NCBI RefSeq assembly: GCF_002428305.1
Contig: NZ_DIVJ01000036.1
Span: forward strand, 1-9,594
Length of the DNA stretch: 9,594 nucleotides
Direction of reading: 5' to 3'
DNA from: Flavobacterium sp. UBA6135
GTDB taxonomy: Bacteria > Bacteroidota > Bacteroidia > Flavobacteriales > Flavobacteriaceae
The translations under genes were made by a program, and so were the position numbers. Shown here piece after piece: positions 1 through 7,300 of the stretch; the first letter of the stretch is position 1; every line of letters starts with the position of its first letter. The notes below the pieces were generated by a model that had not been told where the DNA came from, made no database searches, and worked only from the letters and a program-made list of their open reading frames with translations.

Positions 1-148
1 AATCATTAAACATTAGTACATTTTAAAAGCATAATTCGTTAAAAGTGCAGATGCTGTTAGAGCCATGAACGGCGATTTGAAATCGGTTTTATCAGAAAAA
101 TTTAATTATAGCCGCAAAGAGACTGCATTTTTGCAGTCTTTTTTTTGA
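1..148 (+). pseudogene. mdh: 3' remnant of malate dehydrogenase gene, frame broken
   Basis: From base 35 one frame reads FVKSADAVRAMNGDLKSVL, which matches from memory the C-terminus of Bacteroidota malate dehydrogenase, an NAD-dependent TCA-cycle enzyme. mdh is often found directly upstream of secDF in Flavobacteria. The frame is not intact. It meets stops at 14-16 and 32-34, and the other two forward frames close at 7-9 and 24-26, so no frame joins the left edge to this tail. A one-base insertion near 12, a one-base deletion near 25-28 and a T-to-A change at 33 would restore a plausible sequence. After SVL, where the family normally ends, the frame runs on into the terminator and stops at 146-148. 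Either the copy is decayed or the sequence here has errors. Only about 40 codons are visible, and the identification rests on recall. Confidence 0.5.
120..146 (+). terminator. Rho-independent terminator after the mdh tail
   Basis: An 8-bp perfect stem, AGACTGCA (120-127) with TGCAGTCT (132-139), has a TTTT loop and runs into T at 139-146. It would end transcription of the upstream gene and separate it from secDF, which has its own promoter downstream. Confidence 0.85.
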
Positions 149-165
149 GATTAACCATAAATTAA

Positions 166-196
166 TTGGTTAATCCTAACCATAATTATATATTTG
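166..196 (+). promoter_or_regulatory. Bacteroidota-type promoter of secDF
   Basis: TATATTTG at 189-196 matches the Bacteroidota -7 element TAnnTTTG. TTG at 166-168 lies 20 nt upstream, within the spacing known for Flavobacterium -33 elements. Transcription would begin near 203 and give a leader of about 87 nt. The -33 element sits in the right arm of an 8-bp inverted repeat, ATTAACCA (150-157) and TGGTTAAT (167-174). Confidence 0.65.
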
Positions 197-289
197 CACG
201 TTTTCAGAAAAAGATTAGAGCGACTCAAATTTCTATCTGATTTACAATCAAAACTTTACCAATTAAATAGTAATTAATTTTTAGTAATA

Positions 290-3200
290 ATGCAGAATAA
301 AGGACTGATTAAATTTATCGCAATCATTTTAGCGTTGGTATGTATTTACCAACTTTCATTCACTTTTGTAGCTAATAAAGTAAAAAATGATGCCAAGGCA
401 TATGCTACAGCGGAGTTTAAAAAATTAACTGATAAAAAAGAGAAAGGATTATTAGCTGATGATCCGGGAGCACTTGAAAATCTTGATTTAAATCGATTGG
501 AGTTGAAATACTTGGATTCGATTAAAAATGAGAAAGTATTTTTAAATGCTTTTACTTATGATTTCGTAAAAGACAACCAAATCAATAAAGGTCTTGACCT
601 TGAAGGTGGTATCAACGTTATCCTAGAAATTTCGGTAAGAGATATTTTAAAAGGTTTAGCAAACAATACACAAGATGCTAGTTTCAATAAAGCGTTAGCC
701 GATGCAAAAGCAAACCAAAGAGGAAATCAAACCTATTTGGATGCTTTCTTCGAAGCATATGATGCTATTGCAAAAGATGCTAAAACTAAATTAGCCTCAC
801 CAGAAATTTTCTTAAACAAAAATTTAGAAAATGAAATTACTTTAAAAATGACTGACGACCAGGTTAAACCTGTTATCAGAAGAAAAGTTGATGAGTCTAT
901 CGTCAGTGCTTTTGAAGTATTAAGAAAGCGTATTGATAAATTTGGTGTAACACAACCCAACATCCAACGTCTTGGTGAATCAGGTAGAATTTTAGTAGAA
1001 TTACCAGGAGCAAAAGATATTGATCGTGCTAAGAAATTATTACAAAGTACGGCTCAATTAGAGTTTTGGGAAACTTTACAGTCTGATCAAGTAATGAATT
1101 ATTTGTTTGCTGTAAATGATGCTTTAAAAGCAACAGAAGTAAAAAGCGAAAAGGTAGCTAGTACTGAAGTAAAGGATTCAGTAAAAACTGAAATTGAATC
1201 GTTGTTAACTGACAGTTCAACTGACAGTACAAAAGTAGATACTAATAATCCATTGTTGGACAAAATGCTTTCAAGAGGTTTTGGACCGGTTGTAGCTTAT
1301 TTTTCTCCTAGAGATACGACTACGATTAACAACTATTTCAAAAGAGAAAGTATTAAAGCTTTACGTTCTCCTGAATTGCGTTATGCAAGATTAGTTTGGG
1401 GAAAACCAACTACTATTGAAAACGATAAGAAAGAAAAAGTAAGTGCAGTTGAATTATATGCTTTAAAAGCTGACCGCACCAATCAAGCTCCTATCAGTGG
1501 TGGTGTGGTGGTAGATGCTTCTGCTACTTTTGACCAAATTGGTAAACCGGCCGTAACCATGCAAATGAACGGAAAAGGAGCCAAACAATGGGAAGAATTA
1601 ACAGGTAGAGTTAGCCAACAAAAAAATGCAATTGCTATTGTTTTAGATGATATTGTTTATTCTGCTCCAGGAGTTTCAAGTGGTGCCATTTCAGGTGGTC
1701 GTTCAGAAATTACTGGTAGTTTTACAGTGGAAGAAACACAAGATTTAGCCAACGTATTAAAAGCAGGTAAACTTCCTGCAGCTGCAGATATCGTTCAATC
1801 GGATGTTGTTGGTCCTTCATTAGGTCAAGAAGCTATTGATAATGGTATTTTATCATTTATGATTGGGATGTTATTAGTAGTGGTATGGATGATTTTATAC
1901 TACGGAAAAGCCGGTATTTTTGCTAACATTTCACTTATTGTAAACATTCTTTTCATCTTCGGTATCTTAGCAAGTTTAGGTGCTGTATTAACGTTACCAG
2001 GTATTGCGGGTATCGTTCTTACTATTGGTATGGCGGTAGATGCTAACGTTATTATCTTTGAAAGAGCCAAAGAAGAATTAGATGCAGGTAAAACTTTAGA
2101 AGAGTCTATCAACCATGCTTTCACATGGAAAGGGGCAATGTCTTCTATCTTTGACGCAAACATTACAACAGCGTTAACCGCTTTAATCCTTTTGGTTTTT
2201 GGAACGGGACCAATTAAAGGTTTTGCAACTACTTTATTAATTGGTATTGGAACTTCATTATTTACTTCCATCTTTATTACAAGAATCTTATTAGATTGGA
2301 GTTTGACTAAAACTCAAAATTTAACGTTCTCTACACCGATGTCAAAAAATTGGTTCAAGAATATGAATATCGATTTCTTAAGCAAAAGAAAAATTGCCTA
2401 TGCCATTTCTTCTGTTTTAGTGATTATTTCTTTAGTATCGTTATTCTTTATTAATGGATTAAACCAAGGGGTTGATTTTGTTGGAGGTAGAACTTTCCAA
2501 GTGCGTTTTGACAGAGAAGTTTCAGCCAATGAAGTTGGATCTGCTTTAACTAAAGGTTTTGGAACTAATGTAGAAGCTAAAACGTTTGGAACAAACAATC
2601 AGTTAAAAATTACAACAAAATATAAAGTTAATGAAGAAGGTGAGGGTATTGATTCAGAAGTAAATCAATTGTTATTTGATAACTTAAAACCGTATCTACC
2701 GACAACAATGACTTATGAGCAATTTGTTACCAATTCAGATGACAAAACGGTGGGTATTCTTCAAGCAACTAAAGTAGGTCCTACTATTGCTGAGGATATT
2801 AAAACCAATGCGTATTGGGCTGTTTTAGGGTCGTTATTAGTAGTATTCCTTTATTTATTAATCAGTTTCAGAAGATGGCAATTCTCTTTAGGAGCAGTTG
2901 GTGCTGTTTTCCACGATGTGATTATTGTTTTAGGAATCTATTCAATTGGTTTTAAATATTTACCATTCAACATGGAGATTGACCAAGCGTTTATCGCGGC
3001 TATTCTAACTGTAATTGGATATTCGTTAAACGATACGGTAATTGTATTTGACAGAGTGCGTGAGTTTTTATCAGAGCATACTTCAGGAACATTCAATGAA
3101 GTGGTGAATAAAGCATTGAATACAACAATTAGCAGAACTGTGAATACCTCATTCACTACATTAATTGTATTGTTCTCTATTTTCATCCTTGGTGGTGAAA

Positions 3201-3337
3201 CCATCAGAGGATTTGTATTTGCAATTCTTGTTGGTATCTTAGTGGGAACCTATTCATCGTTATTTATTGCTACACCTTTAATGGTGGATACAATCAATAA
3301 ACAAGAAGCAAGAAAAAAAGCTTTTGAACAAGAATAA
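290..3337 (+). CDS. secDF: Protein translocase subunit SecDF (SecD-SecF fusion)
   Basis: SecDF is an inner-membrane RND-family protein that uses the proton motive force to complete translocation of proteins emerging from SecYEG. The 1015 residues contain both halves. SecD has a first membrane helix near 7-27, the P1 motif GLDLEGG (101-107), the FGVTQPNI segment (218-225), a large periplasmic domain up to about 515, and helices 2-6 (about 520-668) with GMAVDANVIIFER (580-592). SecF follows a linker at about 680-700, with GVDFVGG (727-733), periplasmic P4, and helices to about 995 including GYSLNDTVIVFDR (910-922). D584, D915 and R949 appear to match the proton-path residues D340, D637 and R671 of Thermus SecDF; the 34-residue gap between the last two is the same. 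Residues 278-325 are a Ser/Thr/Lys/Asp-rich low-complexity insert in P1. The ATG at 290 directly precedes the first helix. Fusion is normal in Bacteroidota. The gene appears to be monocistronic, between its own promoter and terminator. Confidence 0.97.
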   Translation: MQNKGLIKFIAIILALVCIYQLSFTFVANKVKNDAKAYATAEFKKLTDKKEKGLLADDPGALENLDLNRLELKYLDSIKNEKVFLNAFTYDFVKDNQINKGLDLEGGINVILEISVRDILKGLANNTQDASFNKALADAKANQRGNQTYLDAFFEAYDAIAKDAKTKLASPEIFLNKNLENEITLKMTDDQVKPVIRRKVDESIVSAFEVLRKRIDKFGVTQPNIQRLGESGRILVELPGAKDIDRAKKLLQSTAQLEFWETLQSDQVMNYLFAVNDALKATEVKSEKVASTEVKDSVKTEIESLLTDSSTDSTKVDTNNPLLDKMLSRGFGPVVAYFSPRDTTTINNYFKRESIKALRSPELRYARLVWGKPTTIENDKKEKVSAVELYALKADRTNQAPISGGVVVDASATFDQIGKPAVTMQMNGKGAKQWEELTGRVSQQKNAIAIVLDDIVYSAPGVSSGAISGGRSEITGSFTVEETQDLANVLKAGKLPAAADIVQSDVVGPSLGQEAIDNGILSFMIGMLLVVVWMILYYGKAGIFANISLIVNILFIFGILASLGAVLTLPGIAGIVLTIGMAVDANVIIFERAKEELDAGKTLEESINHAFTWKGAMSSIFDANITTALTALILLVFGTGPIKGFATTLLIGIGTSLFTSIFITRILLDWSLTKTQNLTFSTPMSKNWFKNMNIDFLSKRKIAYAISSVLVIISLVSLFFINGLNQGVDFVGGRTFQVRFDREVSANEVGSALTKGFGTNVEAKTFGTNNQLKITTKYKVNEEGEGIDSEVNQLLFDNLKPYLPTTMTYEQFVTNSDDKTVGILQATKVGPTIAEDIKTNAYWAVLGSLLVVFLYLLISFRRWQFSLGAVGAVFHDVIIVLGIYSIGFKYLPFNMEIDQAFIAAILTVIGYSLNDTVIVFDRVREFLSEHTSGTFNEVVNKALNTTISRTVNTSFTTLIVLFSIFILGGETIRGFVFAILVGILVGTYSSLFIATPLMVDTINKQEARKKAFEQE

Positions 3338-3354
3338 TTTTTGTTGATTTTATA

Positions 3355-3388
3355 TAAAAAAGACCTGAGCAATCGGGTCTTTTTTTTT
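3355..3388 (+). terminator. Rho-independent terminator of secDF
   Basis: A 7-bp stem, AGACCTG (3361-3367) with CGGGTCT (3374-3380) and one T-G wobble, has loop AGCAAT. It is preceded by five A (3356-3360) and followed by T to 3388. It begins about 20 nt after the secDF stop. The A/T symmetry means it could also act on transcripts arriving from the right. Confidence 0.9.
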
Positions 3389-3410
3389 GTCCTGTGATTT
3401 TATTAAATTA

Positions 3411-3630
3411 AACCCGTTGGGTGTAATTATTTAATTCAATAGTATTCTGGATATTTTTGCCACGAATTCACAAATTATAAATTTAGTAAATGCAATAATT
3501 TGTTCATCTTTGATGAAAATTCGAATTTAATCGAATAATTAGTCAAAAAAATTGGTGGCCCGAGCGTAGCGAACAGACGAAGTAAATTAGTGGTAAAATT
3601 ATTTGAAAATTTAATTACACCCAACGGGTT
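3411..3630. mobile_element. 220-bp MITE-like element with 19-bp terminal inverted repeats
   Basis: The ends are perfect 19-bp inverted repeats: AACCCGTTGGGTGTAATTA at 3411-3429 and its exact complement at 3612-3630. The same six bases, AAATTA, lie immediately outside both ends (3405-3410 and 3631-3636), as expected of a target-site duplication. Inside are a second inverted pair, GCCACGAATT (3459-3468) against AATTGGTGGC (3550-3559) with one mismatch, and a central perfect hairpin TTCATC-TTT-GATGAA (3503-3517). All three pairs share roughly one centre, so the whole element could fold into a long hairpin. A relatively GC-rich stretch (3557-3580) lies outside the inner pair. No open reading frame of useful length is present, so any movement would need a transposase supplied elsewhere. 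The AT-rich flanks make a chance six-base duplication possible. Confidence 0.6.
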
Positions 3631-3643
3631 AAATTAATTATTT

Positions 3644-3680
3644 CTATACCTGACAGGTTTCCAAAACATGTCGGGTATAG
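3644..3680. repeat. Palindromic hairpin repeat (CTATACCTGACA type)
   Basis: Bases 3644-3660 pair with 3664-3680 in a 17-bp stem with a 3-nt loop. There is one mismatch (G3656/A3668) and one wobble (T3651/G3673). The core ACCTGACAGGTTT resembles a dispersed intergenic palindrome that I recall from Flavobacterium genomes (unverified). There is no T-run on either side, so it is not a standard terminator. It lies between the convergent secDF and lgt genes, 14 nt right of the MITE-like element. Confidence 0.6.
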
Positions 3681-3751
3681 ACACTACATAATATTTACTC
3701 GTACAAGACTTAATCATCTTAACTTAAGTTGTTGTTAATTAAATTAAGCGT

Positions 3752-3784
3752 AAAAAAAAACCGACCTCTACATAGAAGTCGGTT
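3752..3784 (-). terminator. Rho-independent terminator of the lgt transcript
   Basis: On the minus strand a stem of AACCGAC (from 3784-3778) pairs with GTCGGTT (3765-3759), extended past one mismatch by a 3-bp TCT/AGA pairing. It runs into a T tract (the A run 3752-3760 on the + strand). It starts about 21 nt after the lgt stop and would end the folE-cysS-yidD-lgt unit. Confidence 0.9.
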
Positions 3785-3805
3785 GTTATTCAGTAAAGAA
3801 TTTTT

Positions 3806-4735
3806 CTATGCTGTTTTCTTAGCCTTAATCACAAAATACAATCCAATCAACACAAAAGGAATACTCAACCATTGACCGGTTGATAGAGCATTAAATATTG
3901 GATAGGTTTCAAAACCTCCTTGACTTTCTTTTACGAATTCTACAAAGAAGCGAATAGTCCATAATAAAACTAAAAACATTCCAAAAATATATCCTTGCTT
4001 GTGGCGTGCCTCAGTTTTCCAATATAGAAAATACAGAATAAAAAAGACAAAAACATAACCTATGGCTTCATACAATTGAGCCGGATGTTTAAAGGGTACC
4101 GATTCAACCAATTGACTGAATTCCGGATTATTGGTGATGGCTTTATAAGCTTCTTTTGGTTCAGCAATTTTTGTTGCCATCACAGCATCGCGTTTGTCAT
4201 AAAAATCCTGAATGAATTTCACACCAAAAGCAGATGTTGTTTCATGACCTACAATTTCAGAATTGAAAAAATTACCCAATCGAATAAAAACAGCACCACT
4301 CGCTACAGCAATTACAATTCTGTCCAAAACCCAAAGTAACGGACGAAGCATGATTTTTTTACTGAAATAAATCATGGTAATAATGATAGCAATGGCAGCT
4401 CCATGACTGGCTAAGCCTGAAAAACCGGTAAACTCAAACTCCGGTTTTGTTCGGATGGGCAACAAAATGCTCAAAGGATCTTGATAAAACAATTCCGATT
4501 GATAAAAAAGTACATGTCCCAATCGAGCTCCTAGCATCGTGGCTACAACGGTATAAATAAATAGAGAATCCAGTTTTTCTATGGGTTCATTTTCTCGAAT
4601 GAATATTTTTTTAGTAATATACCATCCTAAAATAAAAGCAATTACCCATGTTAAGCTGTAAAAGCGAATCATAAAAACACCTAAATCGAAACCTTCAGAA
4701 GGATTCCAAACAAACTGTAAGGAGTGTAAAATCAT
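3806..4735 (-). CDS. lgt: Prolipoprotein diacylglyceryl transferase Lgt
   Basis: Lgt transfers diacylglycerol from phosphatidylglycerol to the lipobox cysteine of prolipoproteins in the inner membrane, the first step of lipoprotein maturation. The 309-residue protein has about seven hydrophobic segments. It carries GARLGHVLFY (69-78), FSGLASHG with H111, the Lgt signature RLGNFFNSEIVG (152-163), HPAQLYEA (217-224) and RFFVEF (262-267). These fit the family's conserved Arg, His, Asn and Glu positions; the Gly that usually begins the signature is Ile here. I chose the ATG at 4735 because family members in this phylum start at the MLH-LQFVWNPSEG segment. An upstream extension to 4789 would begin with TTG next to a hairpin and add 18 residues without family resemblance. 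It follows yidD after 116 nt. Confidence 0.95.
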   Translation of the reverse strand: MILHSLQFVWNPSEGFDLGVFMIRFYSLTWVIAFILGWYITKKIFIRENEPIEKLDSLFIYTVVATMLGARLGHVLFYQSELFYQDPLSILLPIRTKPEFEFTGFSGLASHGAAIAIIITMIYFSKKIMLRPLLWVLDRIVIAVASGAVFIRLGNFFNSEIVGHETTSAFGVKFIQDFYDKRDAVMATKIAEPKEAYKAITNNPEFSQLVESVPFKHPAQLYEAIGYVFVFFILYFLYWKTEARHKQGYIFGMFLVLLWTIRFFVEFVKESQGGFETYPIFNALSTGQWLSIPFVLIGLYFVIKAKKTA

Positions 4736-4789
4736 AGTTAGAAATTTCTTAGCATCAGTAAAAGTAATTGAAATTATAACAACAAACAA

Positions 4790-4824
4790 AACCTTTTTAA
4801 AACCATTAAGATTTTAAAAAGGTT
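4790..4824 (-). terminator. Perfect 13-bp hairpin between yidD and lgt
   Basis: AACCTTTTTAAAA (4790-4802) pairs perfectly with TTTTAAAAAGGTT (4812-4824) around a 9-nt loop. On the minus strand it is followed by a T-rich run (TTGTTTGTTG), so it can act as a terminator or partial attenuator after yidD. The + strand side is also T-rich (4825-4845), so it may be bidirectional. If it terminates fully, lgt needs its own promoter in the 54 nt between here and its ATG, and I could not identify a convincing one. Confidence 0.6.
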
Positions 4825-4851
4825 AATTTTTGTTTTTATGTTTTTACGTGG

Positions 4852-5076
4852 TTAGGGAACAGGGTCATAACCGCTTCTTCCCCATGGATGGCAGCTGCTT
4901 ATTCTTTTTGCAGCCAACCAAAAACCTTTCAGAACACCATATTTTTTAAAAGCATCTATGGTATAATGGGAACAAGTTGGCTCAAACCTACAGGTTGCCG
5001 GGGTTAACGGAGAAATTAAAACCTGATAGGCTCTTACTAGAATTATAAACGGAGCTATTAGGATTTTTTTTAACAT
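4852..5076 (-). CDS. yidD: Membrane protein insertion efficiency factor YidD
   Basis: YidD is a small membrane-associated protein that helps YidC-dependent insertion of inner-membrane proteins. The 74 residues match the family in full: an amphipathic or hydrophobic N-terminus (3-21), YQVLISPL (17-24), the cysteine motif CRFEPTCSHY (29-38) and a C-terminal CHPWG with GYDPVP (62-74). The three conserved cysteines are C29, C35 and C62. The usual Gly-Gly before the DPVP end is Ser-Gly here, a mild change. The ATG lies 4 nt after the cysS stop, so the two genes are almost certainly co-transcribed and may be translationally coupled. No Shine-Dalgarno sequence is visible, as is usual for the phylum. 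Confidence 0.95.
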   Translation of the reverse strand: MLKKILIAPFIILVRAYQVLISPLTPATCRFEPTCSHYTIDAFKKYGVLKGFWLAAKRISSCHPWGRSGYDPVP

Positions 5077-5080
5077 GAAA

Positions 5081-6565
5081 TTAGTTTGAAACGGTAAACT
5101 GTGTACCTTCTTTGCCGTCTTTTAATTGAATTCCGAGTGCTAACAACTGATCTCTGATTTGATCAGAAAGAGCAAAGTTTTTATTCGCTCGTGCTTCTTC
5201 ACGCATATTGATTAATAAATGCACAACACCTTCAAGCTTGTCGCTTTGGTTGTTGTTTTTAGAAGCATTGGTTAATCCTAAAACATCAAAAACAAACGAA
5301 TGCAACGTTTGTTGGATTAATTGCAAATCGTCAGCCGTTAGTGTTTCTGTTTTTTCTTTAGCTAAATTGATAAAGCGAACACCTTCAAACAAATGAGCAA
5401 TTAAGATTGGGGTATTAAAATCATCGTTCATGGCGTCATAACAATTTTGTTTCCAAGTGGCAACATCCAAACTTGATGAAGTTGATGTTGGGATAGCCGG
5501 AATCAAATCGATGGTTTCAATCAGTCGCATAAATCCTTTTTCGGAAGCCAAAATCGCATCATTTGAAAAATCCAAAATACTTCTATAATGAGCTTGTAAC
5601 ATAAAAAATCGCACCACAGAAGGGGAGAAGGCTTTAGTTAAATGGGGTGTATCTCCTGAAAAAATCTCTCCCGGTAAAATATTATTTCCGGTTGATTTAG
5701 CCATTTTCTTGCCATTTAAAGTAAGCATGTTGGCATGCATCCAAATATTAACGGGTGATTGACCTGTGCAAGCTTCATTTTGAGCAATCTCACATTCGTG
5801 GTGTGGAAATTTTAAATCCATTCCACCACCGTGAATATCAAAATGATTACCTAAATATTTTGTACTCATGGCTGTACATTCCAAATGCCAGCCCGGAAAA
5901 CCATCACTCCAAGGCGAAGGCCAACGCATGATATGTTGGGGTTCTGCTTTTTTCCACAAGGCAAAATCCTGACTGTTTTTTTTGTCTGATTGTCCGTCTA
6001 AATCACGAGTATTGGCAATCATGTCTTCAATATTACGACCGCTTAACTTGCCGTAGTTATTGGTTTCATTAAATTTTACGACATCAAAATAAACAGAACC
6101 ATTGGATTCATATGCAAACCCGTTGGTAATAATTTGTTTGATGATTTCAATTTGTTCAATAATATGTCCGGTTGCCGTAGGTTCAATACTTGGCGGAAGG
6201 AAATTCAATTCATGTAAAATGGTATGAAAATCTACAGTATATCGCTGCACAATTTCCATGGGTTCCACTTTTTCAATGCGAGCCATTCTGGCAATTTTAT
6301 CTTCTCCTTCATCAATGTCGTCAACAATATGACCCACATCGGTAATGTTTCTTACATAACGAACTTTATATCCCAAATGTTTAAAATAGCGATACACCAC
6401 ATCAAAACTCATAAAAGTTCTAACGTTACCTAAATGCACATTGCTGTAAACGGTTGGGCCACAAACATACATTCCCACGTTTCCGGGATGAATTGGAATG
6501 AAAACTTCTTTTTCACCGGATAGTGAATTGTATATTTTTAGTGAATTTGTTTTATAAAGTTCCAT
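5081..6565 (-). CDS. cysS: Cysteine--tRNA ligase
   Basis: A cytosolic class I aminoacyl-tRNA synthetase that charges tRNA-Cys using ATP. At 494 residues it has the usual length. The HIGH-type motif is HLGN (44-47) and the KMSKS loop is KMAKS (287-291). The zinc site that recognises cysteine is complete: C35 (in YVCGPTVY), C230 (HLECTAMS), H255 and E259 (HHECE), with the same C-H-E spacing as E. coli C209, H234 and E238. The segment FLPPSIEPTATGHI (122-135) is typical, and a helical DALR-type anticodon domain occupies about 335-430. The start is the ATG at 6565, next to the conserved N-terminus (LKIYNSLSGEKE), 27 nt after the folE stop. It is the second gene of the folE-cysS-yidD-lgt run. Confidence 0.98.
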   Translation of the reverse strand: MELYKTNSLKIYNSLSGEKEVFIPIHPGNVGMYVCGPTVYSNVHLGNVRTFMSFDVVYRYFKHLGYKVRYVRNITDVGHIVDDIDEGEDKIARMARIEKVEPMEIVQRYTVDFHTILHELNFLPPSIEPTATGHIIEQIEIIKQIITNGFAYESNGSVYFDVVKFNETNNYGKLSGRNIEDMIANTRDLDGQSDKKNSQDFALWKKAEPQHIMRWPSPWSDGFPGWHLECTAMSTKYLGNHFDIHGGGMDLKFPHHECEIAQNEACTGQSPVNIWMHANMLTLNGKKMAKSTGNNILPGEIFSGDTPHLTKAFSPSVVRFFMLQAHYRSILDFSNDAILASEKGFMRLIETIDLIPAIPTSTSSSLDVATWKQNCYDAMNDDFNTPILIAHLFEGVRFINLAKEKTETLTADDLQLIQQTLHSFVFDVLGLTNASKNNNQSDKLEGVVHLLINMREEARANKNFALSDQIRDQLLALGIQLKDGKEGTQFTVSN

Positions 6566-6592
6566 AAATGAAGTGTCTTTTTAACCAGTCTA

Positions 6593-7264
6593 TCAAAATT
6601 TTGTGTCTAATTTAATATATTCTAAGAATTCTCTCCGAACTTGTTCTTGCTTAAATTTTCCACCAAATTCAGAAGTGACAGTGCTGCTTTCAATATCTTT
6701 GATTCCTCTGGAATTAACGCACAAATGTTTGGCATCAATAACGCAAGCCACATCTTCTGTGTTTAAAGCATGTTGTAATTCTTTTACAATTTGCATCGTC
6801 AAACGTTCCTGTACTTGCGGTCTTCTTGCAAAATGATCCACAATACGATTCATTTTAGAAAGACCAATTACTTTACCGCTGGAGATATAAGCCACGTGTG
6901 CTCTTCCAACAATGGGCAACAAATGATGTTCACATGTTGAATAAACCGTAATGTTTTTTTCAACAAGCATTTCACCATATTTATAATGATTTTCAAAAGT
7001 AGATGAACTTGGTTTTTTTGACGGATTTAAGCCTCCAAAAAGTTCTTTAACAAACATTTTAGCCACTCGATTAGGGGTGCCTTTCATACTGTCATCGGTC
7101 AAATCCATTCCCAAAGTAGTTAAAATGGAAGCCACATCTTTTTTTATCAATTCAATTTTTTGATCGTCGCTCAAATCAAAGGCATCTTCTCTAATGGGAT
7201 TGTTTACTGAATTAAAAAAATGATCATCTCCGGCTTCGTCAAAAGTATCGTTATCTGTATTCAT
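6593..7264 (-). CDS. folE: GTP cyclohydrolase I
   Basis: FolE converts GTP to 7,8-dihydroneopterin triphosphate, the first step of tetrahydrofolate and other pterin synthesis, as a cytosolic toroidal homodecamer. The 223 residues contain KGTPNRVAKMFVKELFGGL (61-79), the zinc and catalytic motif CEHHLLP (111-117; C111, H113, H114), GLSKMNRIVDHFARRPQVQE (134-153) and HLCVNSRGIKD (180-190) with the second zinc cysteine C182. These positions are one residue off E. coli C110, H112, H113 and C181. The first 35 residues are acidic and not conserved. The start is the ATG at 7264, preceded by a promoter-like site at 7301-7308, so folE probably leads the minus-strand operon. All zinc ligands are kept, so this is the zinc-dependent FolE1 type. 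Confidence 0.98.
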   Translation of the reverse strand: MNTDNDTFDEAGDDHFFNSVNNPIREDAFDLSDDQKIELIKKDVASILTTLGMDLTDDSMKGTPNRVAKMFVKELFGGLNPSKKPSSSTFENHYKYGEMLVEKNITVYSTCEHHLLPIVGRAHVAYISSGKVIGLSKMNRIVDHFARRPQVQERLTMQIVKELQHALNTEDVACVIDAKHLCVNSRGIKDIESSTVTSEFGGKFKQEQVRREFLEYIKLDTKF

Positions 7265-7300
7265 TTATATCGACTATTACTGTTAATTTATAAAGGTGTG

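Larger units (their letters stand above)
3338..3805. other. 468-nt gene-free gap between convergent secDF and lgt
   Basis: This stretch holds the secDF terminator, the 220-bp inverted-repeat element, the 37-nt hairpin and the lgt terminator. I found no credible coding region, RNA gene or promoter here. Bases 3681-3750 are plain AT-rich sequence with nothing I can assign. Confidence 0.7.

Noticed and set aside
1900..2271. A 123-codon minus-strand frame inside secDF
   Set aside because: It lies wholly within strongly conserved SecD membrane segments on the opposite strand and resembles no family. It is a shadow of the real gene, as are the other minus-strand frames in secDF.
3721..3730. The perfect 10-bp palindrome AACTTAAGTT
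   Set aside because: It is short and AT-rich, in AT-rich non-coding DNA between two converging transcripts, with no nearby promoter for it to act on.
3389..3750. A possible small RNA or CRISPR-like array in the gap
   Set aside because: There are no regularly spaced direct repeats and no promoter consensus. The symmetry seen is inverted and is accounted for by the two palindromic elements.
4076..4339. An 87-codon + strand frame opposite lgt
   Set aside because: It is antisense to the Lgt signature region, has no family resemblance and is explained by the composition of lgt. The + strand frames opposite cysS and folE are rejected for the same reason.
4736..4789. An 18-residue N-terminal extension of Lgt beginning at 4789
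   Set aside because: Its start codon is TTG and abuts the 13-bp hairpin. The extra residues do not resemble the family, whose conserved N-terminus begins at the ATG at 4735.
290..7264. A novel gene system formed by secDF, lgt, yidD, cysS and folE
   Set aside because: All five are standard housekeeping genes with complete active-site or conserved motifs. The neighbourhood is ordinary for Flavobacteria, so no new system is claimed.
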